Assembly (NCBI RefSeq): GCF_003336245.1
Contig: NZ_QPHM01000004.1
Coordinates: 1-64,000 of the forward strand
Source of the DNA: Haloplanus salinus
Lineage (GTDB): Archaea; Halobacteriota; Halobacteria; Halobacteriales; Haloferacaceae
DNA length: 64,000 nucleotides
Reading direction: 5' to 3'
In this document: one piece after another, positions 46,956-54,207 of the stretch
How the letters are laid out: the number at the start of each line of letters is the position of its first letter
Position numbering within the stretch: position 1 is the stretch's first letter
Position numbers and translations under genes: made by a program
The notes under the pieces: generated by a model
The model's database searches: none
Told to the model about the DNA's origin: nothing
What the model saw: only the letters and a program-made list of their open reading frames with translations

Positions 46956-47531
46956 ATGAATGAGGACGACAGCACCCGGGCAGTCATCGACAAACTGGGC
47001 GCACAACCCGGTGAGGCACTCACGCCCGAACGAGTTGAGGCGATCCAGACGGCGATGCATGAGGACCTCGGGCGGTTCATCAATACGACATCCTACTTCG
47101 TGTTGGGATCTTACGGCGAGGACGAACGGCCACGTCTCGAGGCTGTCCGGGACCACCTGACGACCGAGGCCACTGCATCTGATAAAGACGATGACGTCGA
47201 TGCGTTTCTGATGGACGAAATCCTCGATATCACCGAGTTCTTTACCTCGAAATTCAAGATCTTGGTAAGCTATGCCGACCACATTATCGGTGTCTACGAA
47301 CACTCTCACGGCGGGCATGCTTGGGAGGCTGGCTACATCGATCAACCAAGCTACCGAGAGCGGACGAGGGCGTTTTACCGGACCTACGAGAGCGATGAGA
47401 ACCAGTACGAGGCATACGACGGGATGTTCGCGCACTACTTGCTGTCGATGGAGCGGGTCGACCGTGCGCACACATGGACGACCACAGACGAACTCCTTGA
47501 GGAGGTGCAGGCCGCGTCTGACGGAGATTAA
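46956..47531 (+). CDS. Unknown protein divergent from ArsR-like regulator
   Basis: 191 residues from the ATG at 46956; the open frame begins earlier but the upstream part overlaps the regulator gene on the other strand. The region KFKILVSYADHIIGVYEHSHGGHAWEAGYI (residues about 95-124) has a strand-then-GGHAWEAG pattern faintly like Rossmannoid nucleoside-processing or TIR-like folds, but I do not claim a family. The N-terminal 60 residues are helical and acidic. No transmembrane segments. The divergent winged-helix regulator probably controls it. Confidence 0.65.
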   Translation: MNEDDSTRAVIDKLGAQPGEALTPERVEAIQTAMHEDLGRFINTTSYFVLGSYGEDERPRLEAVRDHLTTEATASDKDDDVDAFLMDEILDITEFFTSKFKILVSYADHIIGVYEHSHGGHAWEAGYIDQPSYRERTRAFYRTYESDENQYEAYDGMFAHYLLSMERVDRAHTWTTTDELLEEVQAASDGD

Positions 47532-47624
47532 GAGCCAACTATCGGGCTTCCAACGAACCGTGCGACCGTCTGAGACTCAAAGGATCGATAACCACCGTTC
47601 CCAGTACCGCGATCGCCGTTTACA

Positions 47625-47630
47625 TTTATA
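47625..47630 (+). promoter_or_regulatory. TATA box for the 107-residue protein gene
   Basis: TTTATA ends 23 bp before the ATG at 47654, which fits a leaderless archaeal transcript. The surrounding bases are locally AT-rich compared with the flanking genes. Confidence 0.5.
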
Positions 47631-47653
47631 TCTGAGTATAGCGTGTGTGAGCT

Positions 47654-47977
47654 ATGAGTTTCGAGATCGTGGGGTTTGAAACGGAACTTGACACGGATGC
47701 GGCGCTGCCGCCCGACTGCGAGAGCGACGACCACACCGTACCGATTAGTTTCGAGGGGTTCTTTCCGAGTTCATTCATGCGATTCTATACCGACGCAGAG
47801 ACGTTTGCTGAATTCATGCGGGACAGCCCGTGGCGTGTCACGACGCTGGCCGAGTTCGAGATGATCTCGGAGCCGGATCTCGATGTCTACGTTGACGATC
47901 GGACGGAGTTCAGGTCGTGGACAGAGATGCTCAGAGCAGCGGGGTCGGACTTCATCGAGCGGGTACAGAACCACTAG
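47654..47977 (+). CDS. Small acidic unknown protein
   Basis: 107 residues, strongly acidic, with several aromatic clusters (FEGFFPSSFMRFY) and no signal peptide, cysteine motif or membrane segment. A TATA element sits at the right distance upstream, supporting this start. I do not recognise the family. It stands alone between the unknown 191-residue gene and the amphi-Trp gene, all in the same direction but with spacings above 100 bp, so an operon is not obvious. Confidence 0.55.
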   Translation: MSFEIVGFETELDTDAALPPDCESDDHTVPISFEGFFPSSFMRFYTDAETFAEFMRDSPWRVTTLAEFEMISEPDLDVYVDDRTEFRSWTEMLRAAGSDFIERVQNH

Positions 47978-48099
47978 ACTCTCTCACGGATCAAGAGTCT
48001 CAGAAATCCGACTTGGTTTTGATCTAATACCGGTGATCGATTCCTCCGGGTAGGGAATGTCCCCCTTTGTTTATTGAGACTTCTCGCGTACTCGTACGT

Positions 48100-48387
48100 A
48101 TGGGAGAACTCGAAACTGAAGCCGAGAAAACGCGGTCCGAAATTGCATCGTACCTTCGCGAACTGGCCGAGCAACTCGACGGCGAAGGCGCCGTGACGCT
48201 CGAACTCGGCGGGAAGCAGGTTCAGTTGGACCCGACGGACCCGGTGACGTTCAAGCTGGAAGGCGAGTCAGACTGGTCCGAAGGGGATACCGAGGCAAAA
48301 CAGAGTATCGAGTTTGAGTTAGTCTGGTGGTGTGAGGCACAGACAGCAGAAGAAGGAGCATTGGATATCACTACTGAAGGCCAGTAG
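48100..48387 (+). CDS. Amphi-Trp domain protein
   Basis: 95 residues from the ATG at 48100 (MGELETEAEK). An N-terminal amphipathic helix (RSEIASYLRELAEQL) is followed by short beta strands (VTLELGGKQVQL, VTFKLEGES) and a WxE-type end with FELVWW. This is the layout of the haloarchaeal amphi-Trp family, small proteins of unknown function. The open frame extends 11 codons upstream, but that part lacks family character. Confidence 0.75.
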   Translation: MGELETEAEKTRSEIASYLRELAEQLDGEGAVTLELGGKQVQLDPTDPVTFKLEGESDWSEGDTEAKQSIEFELVWWCEAQTAEEGALDITTEGQ

Positions 48388-48424
48388 TAGCCATTCATCC
48401 CCTCAGGCTGTCTGTATTGAGTCA

Positions 48425-48595
48425 CCTTACTGCGGTTGCATGCACTGCCTCAGGGCCTGTTTGGTGTTGTAGGCGGCACCCATCAGAGCGATTTCTCTAA
48501 ATTCACCGAATCAAGAACACTCTCGTACGGCGAGCCGAGCGAGCACTTCACGGCCGAGTTCACTGCCTTGGCCATTGAGCGCTGGTTGTGACGCT
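48425..48595 (-). pseudogene. Decayed C-terminal fragment of an IS5-family transposase
   Basis: Read on the minus strand this stretch contains NQRSMAKAVNSAVKCSLG, the counterpart of RQRSMCETVFSSIKRTLG in the intact IS5-type transposase at 19.8 kb. After a frame change come remnants of the WFREFREI and VYN-K region. The catalytic Glu context is lost and there are in-frame stops. It marks an old insertion, independent of the recent copy. Confidence 0.65.
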
Positions 48596-48597
48596 AT

Positions 48598-48750
48598 GTG
48601 TATTCTTGCGTTGTATGCCTGATCGAATGGCGCTTCTATGCCATCCTCAAGGAGATCAACGAGGGCGGAACCAGCGATACAGAGCCGGAAGTCGTGAAAG
48701 AGAAAGGCGAGCCTGTCGAGCAGTATCCGCCACCCGGCGAAGACTGGTAG
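48598..48750 (+). pseudogene. Possible C-terminal remnant of an unknown gene
   Basis: An open stretch of 50 codons directly adjoining the IS5 remnant encodes IEWRFYAILKEINEGG and ends in VEQYPPPGEDW. The composition is that of real haloarchaeal protein, not random frame. With no clear start other than a GTG at 48598, and with the IS5 debris upstream, it is most simply the 3' end of a gene cut by the old insertion. A genuine small gene cannot be excluded. Confidence 0.35.
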
Positions 48751-48786
48751 TCATCCTGAGGAATATCTGGAGCGAAGCGGCCCCGG

Positions 48787-50145
48787 TCAGTGTTGCTGAT
48801 CAGGGGCGCGTCCGTCGATGGCGTGCGTCTCTGCCAACTCCACCACATCGTAGACATGAATCCCTGATTTGAACCAGAGAACACGGTCTCTCGCCTCCTC
48901 AAAATCGTCCGCTGAGCACTCTAACCGCTCCGACACTGCGACAAGCAAGTGGTCGAGATCGGCCCCTCGAATTTTCGCCAGCTTCTCGTTGAGGTACTCG
49001 GGTGTCCAGAAGCCCACAATTTCGAAGATTACTCGTCGTCCATCCGGATGTTCGATCGCGAAGTCGGGGATCATCACTTCGGCACCGAGATCGAAGATAT
49101 CGTCTTCTCTGACAAGTTCCCACTCCGTATTCGCTCGCTCCCACTTGTTGGCGAGCGTCCGCTCGACGTCGCTATCGAAGCGGTTGCCAGCGCTGTAGTG
49201 TGAGTCAAGCCCCTTTGTATGGTCCATCTCGAACTGACGTGTCTCACCGGAGGTTTCGTCGACAAGAATCGTCGCGGTCATCTCCCACCGGTCACAGAGG
49301 GGCAACGCCGGCAGGAAGTTCGCCATGCGAATCCCGTACTTCTGCGATTGGGAGAACAGCGACGCGGGCCCGTCCAGCACGGCCTCGTAGCCGGCAGCCT
49401 GGTCGGTACTCGGGACGCGTTCACCGTCGGCGTCGATCGGATAGATCCGGTGCATCAACCCGAACAGCTTCACGTAGCTGAACACCGTCCCAAAGTGATC
49501 CCAGACGCGAATTCGCATCTCCGTCGCATCGTAGAGCACCGCTTGGGCCAGCGCGAGATTGTACCGGGTCAACAACCAGTCCACGGTGAGATCCGTGTGT
49601 TCGTACTCCGCGTCGCTGCTGCCGGTCAGGTTGGTCGTCGACGTCGATGCATTATCATCACTGGCGTACTGGTCGGCCGTCCGCGTCCCGATTCGGACGA
49701 GTCGCTTGTTGTCCTCGAGATCGGCGTACATCCCGCGATAACACTCTTCGAGCGACAGTCCGAGGTCGTCGGCGACCGCGCTATACACCTCCAGTTTCTG
49801 TGTGTCCTCGCCGAGGGTGGGCTGGCGGACGATCGGATAGCGCTCGTTAGCTTTCTCGAAGAGTTGCTGGCGGATCTCTCGCGGTTCGATGGAGGCCACG
49901 ACCTCGAATTCGGACTCGTCTTTGAGGAGCTTCGCAAGCCCCTGAACGATCTTGTAGTCGGTATCCGCGACAGTCAACTCGTCAATCGCGTCCTCAAGAT
50001 CGCCTTTCGGTTCGCCGAGATGGGCCTCAAACAACTGGAGCAATTCCCGAGCAGTCTTTCGGTAGCGCTCCTCGTCGGGATCGATGAACAGCGGCGTAGT
50101 CATCTCGTCGGTCGTGCGCGAGCGTGCGAGGTCAGCCGTCAGCAT
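48787..50145 (-). CDS. Bax1-type nuclease (DUF790), XPB partner
   Basis: 452 residues from the ATG at 50145; an ATG 14 codons further in (MTTPLF) is an alternative. The family layout is an N-terminal helical region, a middle domain with HTDLTVDWLLTRYNLALAQAVLY, and a C-terminal nuclease fold. The nuclease residues appear as IPDF near 380 and VIFEIVGFW near 393, a PD-(D/E)xK variant. Bax1 proteins are structure-specific endonucleases that bind archaeal XPB and cut at bubbles or forks during repair. The start overlaps the XPB-like gene by 14 bp, so the two are coupled. Confidence 0.88.
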   Translation of the reverse strand: MLTADLARSRTTDEMTTPLFIDPDEERYRKTARELLQLFEAHLGEPKGDLEDAIDELTVADTDYKIVQGLAKLLKDESEFEVVASIEPREIRQQLFEKANERYPIVRQPTLGEDTQKLEVYSAVADDLGLSLEECYRGMYADLEDNKRLVRIGTRTADQYASDDNASTSTTNLTGSSDAEYEHTDLTVDWLLTRYNLALAQAVLYDATEMRIRVWDHFGTVFSYVKLFGLMHRIYPIDADGERVPSTDQAAGYEAVLDGPASLFSQSQKYGIRMANFLPALPLCDRWEMTATILVDETSGETRQFEMDHTKGLDSHYSAGNRFDSDVERTLANKWERANTEWELVREDDIFDLGAEVMIPDFAIEHPDGRRVIFEIVGFWTPEYLNEKLAKIRGADLDHLLVAVSERLECSADDFEEARDRVLWFKSGIHVYDVVELAETHAIDGRAPDQQH

Positions 50146-51544
50146 TAGTTGTCACCCCCTCCCGGCGGCGCTGGGAGACGTACGTCTCCATCGTATCCTC
50201 GGTGATGATTTCGTAGAGACGGGCGGGCTGGCGGTCGTCAGTGGGCCGCAGGATGCGGCCGAGCCGTTGCGCGTACTGGCGTTTCGAGGCACTTCCCGAG
50301 AGGATGATGCCGACGTTTGCCGCCGGGACGTCGATGCCTTCGTCGAGGACTTGGGACGTCACGAGCATCGAGTAGTCGCCCGTGCGGAACCGCTCGAGGA
50401 TCTCGGTGCGTTCGTCGGTCTTCGTCTGGTGGGTGATACAGGGGACGATGAACTCCTGGGAGATGTCGTAGGCGAAGTCGTTGTTGGCGGTGAAGATGAT
50501 CGCGCGGTCGTCGTGATGGCGCTTGATGAGATTGTCGAGCGTGTCGAGTTTCTTCTCGGCGGTGCGGGCGATTCGTTCGGCCCGTTGCTTGGCGATGAGT
50601 GCCCGCCGGCCTTGCGGGTCGTAGGACGTGCGTTTAAGAAACTCCGCATAACCCTCCTCCTTCCAGAGGTCGAACTCGTGACTGTCGATGTAGTCGCGAT
50701 AGATCTGATACTCCTCGTCGTACTGTTGGCGCTCGTCGAGCGTGAGCTCAACCGACATGTGGATCGTCTCGTATTCGCTGAGGTATTCGCCGGCGAGCTC
50801 GTCGACGTCCTCACGGTAGACGACCGGGCCGAGGAGGTCCTCGAGGAGTTCGTGCTTGCCGTCGGGCCGCTCGTACGTGGCGGTCAGCCCGAGGCGATAT
50901 GGCGCGATCATCATCTCGGGGATCTGCCGGTAGGTCGGGGCCGGTAGGTGGTGTTCCTCGTCGACGACAAGTAGACCGAACTGGTCGCCGTACTCGTTGA
51001 CGTAGCGGTAGGCGCTGTCGTAGGTGGTGACGGTGATCGCGGTGACGTCGTGGCTGCCGCCGCCCAGGACGCCGACCGGCTCCGTAAGTTGGTCGCCGAA
51101 GGCGTTGGTGAGGGTGGCGTGCCACTGGTTCATCAGGTCGATCGTCGGCGTCACGACGAGCGCACTCACGCCGGCGTCAGCGATGGCCTGCAGCCCAAGG
51201 AACGTTTTCCCGCTGCCCGTCGGCAGGACGACGCTTCCCCGTCGGCCGTGGTCGATCCAGGCGTCGAGGGCGGCCTGTTGGTAGTCACGCGGTTCGATGT
51301 GGAGCGCCGGCGTAAGCTCCAGGTCGGGGTAGCCCCGGGCAGCATCCTCGCAGGCTGCACCGAATCCATCGCGGAGCGTGGCTTGGTCGTCGCCACCCGT
51401 CCATGTGCCGGCCCATTCGAGGAGGGCTCGATATCGATATGCCTGTGTGCGATGCTCGTCGACGCGGTCGTCCCACTCCGCATGGGGCACATTCTCGGTC
51501 GCGTCACGGAGTAGGAGGGTTCCGTCGTCGAATTCGATCCGCAT
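50132..51544 (-). CDS. XPB-like superfamily 2 helicase
   Basis: 470 residues. The N-terminal damage-recognition-like domain (about 1-90) precedes helicase motifs: IEPRDYQQAALDAW (Q-like), Walker A LPTGSGKT, VVTPTIDLMNQW, motif II DEEHH (XPB proteins usually have DEVHH/DEAHH), GLTATYER, and in domain 2 IIFTANNDFAYD, VTSQVLDEGIDVP and QRLGRILRP. This matches archaeal XPB. Its partner Bax1 follows with overlap. The pair is a known repair unit and need not belong to the defence modules beside it. Confidence 0.9.
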   Translation of the reverse strand: MRIEFDDGTLLLRDATENVPHAEWDDRVDEHRTQAYRYRALLEWAGTWTGGDDQATLRDGFGAACEDAARGYPDLELTPALHIEPRDYQQAALDAWIDHGRRGSVVLPTGSGKTFLGLQAIADAGVSALVVTPTIDLMNQWHATLTNAFGDQLTEPVGVLGGGSHDVTAITVTTYDSAYRYVNEYGDQFGLLVVDEEHHLPAPTYRQIPEMMIAPYRLGLTATYERPDGKHELLEDLLGPVVYREDVDELAGEYLSEYETIHMSVELTLDERQQYDEEYQIYRDYIDSHEFDLWKEEGYAEFLKRTSYDPQGRRALIAKQRAERIARTAEKKLDTLDNLIKRHHDDRAIIFTANNDFAYDISQEFIVPCITHQTKTDERTEILERFRTGDYSMLVTSQVLDEGIDVPAANVGIILSGSASKRQYAQRLGRILRPTDDRQPARLYEIITEDTMETYVSQRRREGVTTNADG

Positions 51545-51696
51545 TCGCTATGTAGATGCATGCGACCGTCCGGATTCAATCTGTGGGTCGCGTTTGAGTG
51601 GTTCCTGTGACTCGACGTGGCGGCTTCGGTGCTTCATACTCTTCGTTCGAAACTAGTGCTCTGTCAATCGCCAATTATCGAAGTTGCAAGGCTAAA

Positions 51697-51727
51697 ACTT
51701 CGCCTTCAGGACGGGGAGGATATCAAG
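51697..51727 (+). other. Possible solo right end of a TnpB-type (IS1341/IS605) element
   Basis: The sequence CTTCAGGACGGGGAGGATATCAAG near 51704-51727 resembles the conserved right end, also the omega-RNA 3' scaffold, that follows tnpB in haloarchaeal IS200/IS605-group elements. No tnpB coding sequence is left upstream: 51545-51690 is not open. The wider gap 51545-51936 holds nothing else that I can identify. This is a pattern resemblance from memory and is weakly supported. Confidence 0.3.
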
Positions 51728-51936
51728 ATACTATCGTATATACGTACGTGAACGGTTGGGCGAGCAACGCTCACCAAATTGATTTGACGACGACAATCTC
51801 TCAGACGGCAGGCTTCAGATCAAGTAGACTAACTCTGCTTCCACTTTCACTTTGGTTCACTGAGGTATATGTGGGCCTGTCCCCTTAGAGAGAAGCAGAG
51901 GGCATTGCGTCCCTCAGTCACACGCTTCACATTCAT

Positions 51937-52074
51937 ATGAGCACTCAGGACCCGCACCTCGGCGACTGCCCGCATTGCGGTTGTGAGATTCTGTCCCGTC
52001 ATACTCTGATAGAGTATGCGGGCGGTGTCTGGGCTGAATGTCCCGAGTGCCGGGATGTCGTTGACCCACAGTGA
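51937..52074 (+). CDS. Tiny zinc-ribbon protein 1
   Basis: 45 residues from the ATG at 51937. Two CxxC knuckles (CPHC near 11-14, CPEC near 35-38) are separated by 20 residues, which form a minimal zinc ribbon. Such proteins are common and often unannotated in haloarchaea and act as small regulators or adaptors; no specific function can be read. It is followed 6 bp later by a second zinc-ribbon gene on the same strand, so the two are likely co-transcribed. Confidence 0.7.
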   Translation: MSTQDPHLGDCPHCGCEILSRHTLIEYAGGVWAECPECRDVVDPQ

Positions 52075-52080
52075 GTCTCT

Positions 52081-52227
52081 ATGTTACGAGTCCTAAAGCG
52101 GCTGTCTCCGAACTCACCTGATACAACAGTACTGTTCGAGTGTCGATCTTGCGGGACCAGTTTAGATGAGTTCCAGGACTCCTGTCCCGAATGTGATTGT
52201 AGTGATATCGCTCGGTACGAATTATAA
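52081..52227 (+). CDS. Tiny zinc-ribbon protein 2
   Basis: 48 residues from the ATG at 52081, with a basic N-terminus (MLRVLKRLSP) and two CxxC knuckles, CRSC (21-24) and CPEC (35-38), 10 residues apart. It is not a copy of the preceding tiny protein. It overlaps the last bases of a truncated PadR-like fragment on the other strand. Confidence 0.65.
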   Translation: MLRVLKRLSPNSPDTTVLFECRSCGTSLDEFQDSCPECDCSDIARYEL

Positions 52228-52464
52228 CTCGACGTACTGGCGTTCCCAGTCACGCCGGGCTTCGAGTACTCGCTGTCCGCATTTGGTGACTGTATTGACG
52301 TTTGCCCGGCAGTCTTTATCTCCTTTCTTGACCAGTCCCTTTTCGACCAGTGTATCGAGGTTGGGATAGAGATGTCCGAGAAACTTCGTGCCTGTGTTGA
52401 GGACGCCTACGCGCCGACTGATTTGGGCTCCGCAATCTGGAGATTCCCGTAATCTAGATAACAC
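52222..52464 (-). pseudogene. Truncated PadR-like winged-helix regulator
   Basis: The strong part encodes LGHLYPNLDTLVEKGLVKKG followed by TVTKCGQRVLEARRDWERQYVEL, the recognition helix, wing and tail of haloarchaeal PadR-type regulators. The usual first helices (about 40 residues) are missing and replaced by sequence overlapping the 3' end of the Mrr-type gene. A GTG at 52464 or TTG at 52491 are the only starts, both implausible. It is most likely a remnant. Confidence 0.55.
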
Positions 52465-53818
52465 CGCCGATGACGAGTAGCCCGATAACAACTAGCAGCG
52501 CCGCAACCACGCTCGCCCCAGCCAAGAGTTTGTTCTCCATCGCTTTCTCGTGGATCGACATATCGGTGTACTCCTCACGGAAGGCCTCGAGATTGCCTTC
52601 GTCATAGAAGTACTTCGTCTTCAACGCGAACCGCTCAGTTACCGCACAGCCCGTACAGACCGGTTCCTGTTCCACCCGTTCGGTCTTGATGTGGCTGTCG
52701 CAGGCGATCGCTCCACAGTTGGGACAGTAGGTGTACGTCTTGTCGAAACCGCTCGTGTCACAGTGGACGCAGCGATGGATCCCGTCCTCCGCGGTGACCC
52801 GAGAGGGGCCCGCCGCATAGTATTCGTAGGCATAAGTGTACTCTTTGAGATCGGTCGTATGCCGCACCTCCGGCAGGTAGACCGGCTCGATCGACTGGAC
52901 GGATATGTCCGAGCGGTTCGGCTCGCAGGTCTTGTTGTACGTGACGTTATTATCGCCGGTGTAGGTCACCGTCGTCGTGTGGAAGTCCTGGAGGCGGTCG
53001 ACGGCCCACTCCTTGTACGCGGTCTGCGTCTGTCCGAACCGGCGCTCCTCAATCTCGTCGAATATATTGCCGAAGCGGTCGGTGTCTAGGTCGACCGTCG
53101 CGTGCAGGTTTTCGGTGACCAACGTCGCGACGTCGTCGTCAGCTACCTGGGGATGTCCGCGGTCGGCGTGAACGACGAACCGTGTCCGTTCGTTGATTCG
53201 GTGGATAACGCCGACCGACGTTTCGAAGACCGCGTTAGTGTCAGCGGTGACTGCCACGACTGGCCGAAACGTCGCCTCCGAGTATGGCGCTGGCAGGTCG
53301 ACGGCCTCGATGTTCTCGATGTCGCGGAACGCTTCCGCAACGGCCGCGTCCACATCGGCCGCCGGGTCGTACGGGCGGAGCGTCTCGTCACAGAGGATTT
53401 CGATTCGACCGTTGTAGAGGTCGAGGCCGATCTCGTCGGCGATCTCACGGAGGTCCTCGCCGTCGAGCAACTCGATGGGGTGCGGGTCGTCGTTCTGCTG
53501 AAGCCGGGTAGCGTACTCCTGAGCGGGGTTCGTGAACCGCCCGGTTGTGACGACCATCCCGTGTTTTGGCCCCTCGAAGTCGAACGTCGCGATGGCCGAA
53601 TGTAATTTTTGTACGACCGGCCGTCCGACTGTATCCGTGTGCTTACACTCAACGATGATTGCACGACGGGTACCGTCGACGACCTCTTCCATAATGACGT
53701 CACGCCCCTCGTCGGCCGTCCGCTCGGCCTGCCGGACATTCTCGTAGCCGAGGTTTCGGAAGACGTCTTCCACCACGTCCTCAAACTCGAATCCGGAGAG
53801 GTCGTCCAGTACAGCCAT
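52454..53818 (-). CDS. Mrr-type restriction endonuclease with zinc ribbon and C-terminal membrane anchor
   Basis: 454 residues from the ATG at 53818; the frame extends 47 codons upstream but crosses the promoter. The Mrr-cat domain (about 5-115) shows FEDVVEDVFRNLGYENV, GRDVI (catalytic Asp) and IIVECKH (E-x-K), the PD-(D/E)XK core. A middle beta-rich region follows. Residues about 345-390 hold a zinc ribbon with CVHC, CPNC and CTGC. The C-terminal 25 residues (LLAGASVVAALLVVIGLLVIGG) are a single membrane helix. Mrr nucleases cut modified DNA; membrane tethering would place this one at the site of DNA entry. A leaderless promoter is visible. Confidence 0.8.
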   Translation of the reverse strand: MAVLDDLSGFEFEDVVEDVFRNLGYENVRQAERTADEGRDVIMEEVVDGTRRAIIVECKHTDTVGRPVVQKLHSAIATFDFEGPKHGMVVTTGRFTNPAQEYATRLQQNDDPHPIELLDGEDLREIADEIGLDLYNGRIEILCDETLRPYDPAADVDAAVAEAFRDIENIEAVDLPAPYSEATFRPVVAVTADTNAVFETSVGVIHRINERTRFVVHADRGHPQVADDDVATLVTENLHATVDLDTDRFGNIFDEIEERRFGQTQTAYKEWAVDRLQDFHTTTVTYTGDNNVTYNKTCEPNRSDISVQSIEPVYLPEVRHTTDLKEYTYAYEYYAAGPSRVTAEDGIHRCVHCDTSGFDKTYTYCPNCGAIACDSHIKTERVEQEPVCTGCAVTERFALKTKYFYDEGNLEAFREEYTDMSIHEKAMENKLLAGASVVAALLVVIGLLVIGGVI

Positions 53819-53848
53819 TCCGTTCCAAGTGGAGTATACGTTGCTACT

Positions 53849-53857
53849 ATTATATAC
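53849..53857. promoter_or_regulatory. Shared AT-rich TATA region between two divergent genes
   Basis: ATTATATAC lies about 31-39 bp upstream of the Mrr-type start (53818, minus strand) and 33-41 bp upstream of the GTG at 53890 (plus strand). The symmetric TATATA core could serve both directions, each with a very short leader. Confidence 0.55.
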
Positions 53858-53889
53858 ATTATCGAGGCAGACAGTGAAAACACGGCGCC

Positions 53890-54153
53890 GTGACCACGGG
53901 TATTGTTTATTCTCCTCACAAAGTTCCCGACGCCGTCTGGCAGAAGTTGAGACTGGCAATCTCCATACATACTGTTACTGGCGACCGTGAGGCGATTTTA
54001 ATAAGTTCGTTCACTGGAACGAGGGCAGACGGCCGTGAGCACGAACGAGGTGTCTTTAGCCCGGGATTCGATAACGGGCTGGTCGCGATCACCCGGCAGC
54101 TGATGGCGACGGGATTGCTGTCTGTGAATGATCCCGAAACTGAGGAGGCCTGA
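53890..54153 (+). CDS. Small unknown protein divergent from Mrr-type nuclease
   Basis: 87 residues from a GTG start placed about 33 bp after the TATA-like core shared with the divergent Mrr-type gene. It is mildly helical, with no cysteines, membrane helix or motif that I recognise. The composition is in keeping with real coding sequence. It could be an accessory or immunity-like partner of the nuclease, though nothing in the sequence requires this. Confidence 0.45.
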   Translation: MTTGIVYSPHKVPDAVWQKLRLAISIHTVTGDREAILISSFTGTRADGREHERGVFSPGFDNGLVAITRQLMATGLLSVNDPETEEA

Positions 54154-54207
54154 GTCTCCACGGGAGCGCCGGAGAGAACGTCATATCATTAGCCGAGAAC
54201 GGCAGAC

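Noticed and set aside
46824-47471. Long upstream extension of the ArsR-like frame
   Set aside because: It is antisense to the 191-residue gene and lacks winged-helix or other features; the ATG at 46823 gives a normal-sized regulator.
49219-50148. 309-codon plus-strand frame opposite Bax1
   Set aside because: Antisense shadow of the Bax1 gene; no recognisable motif.
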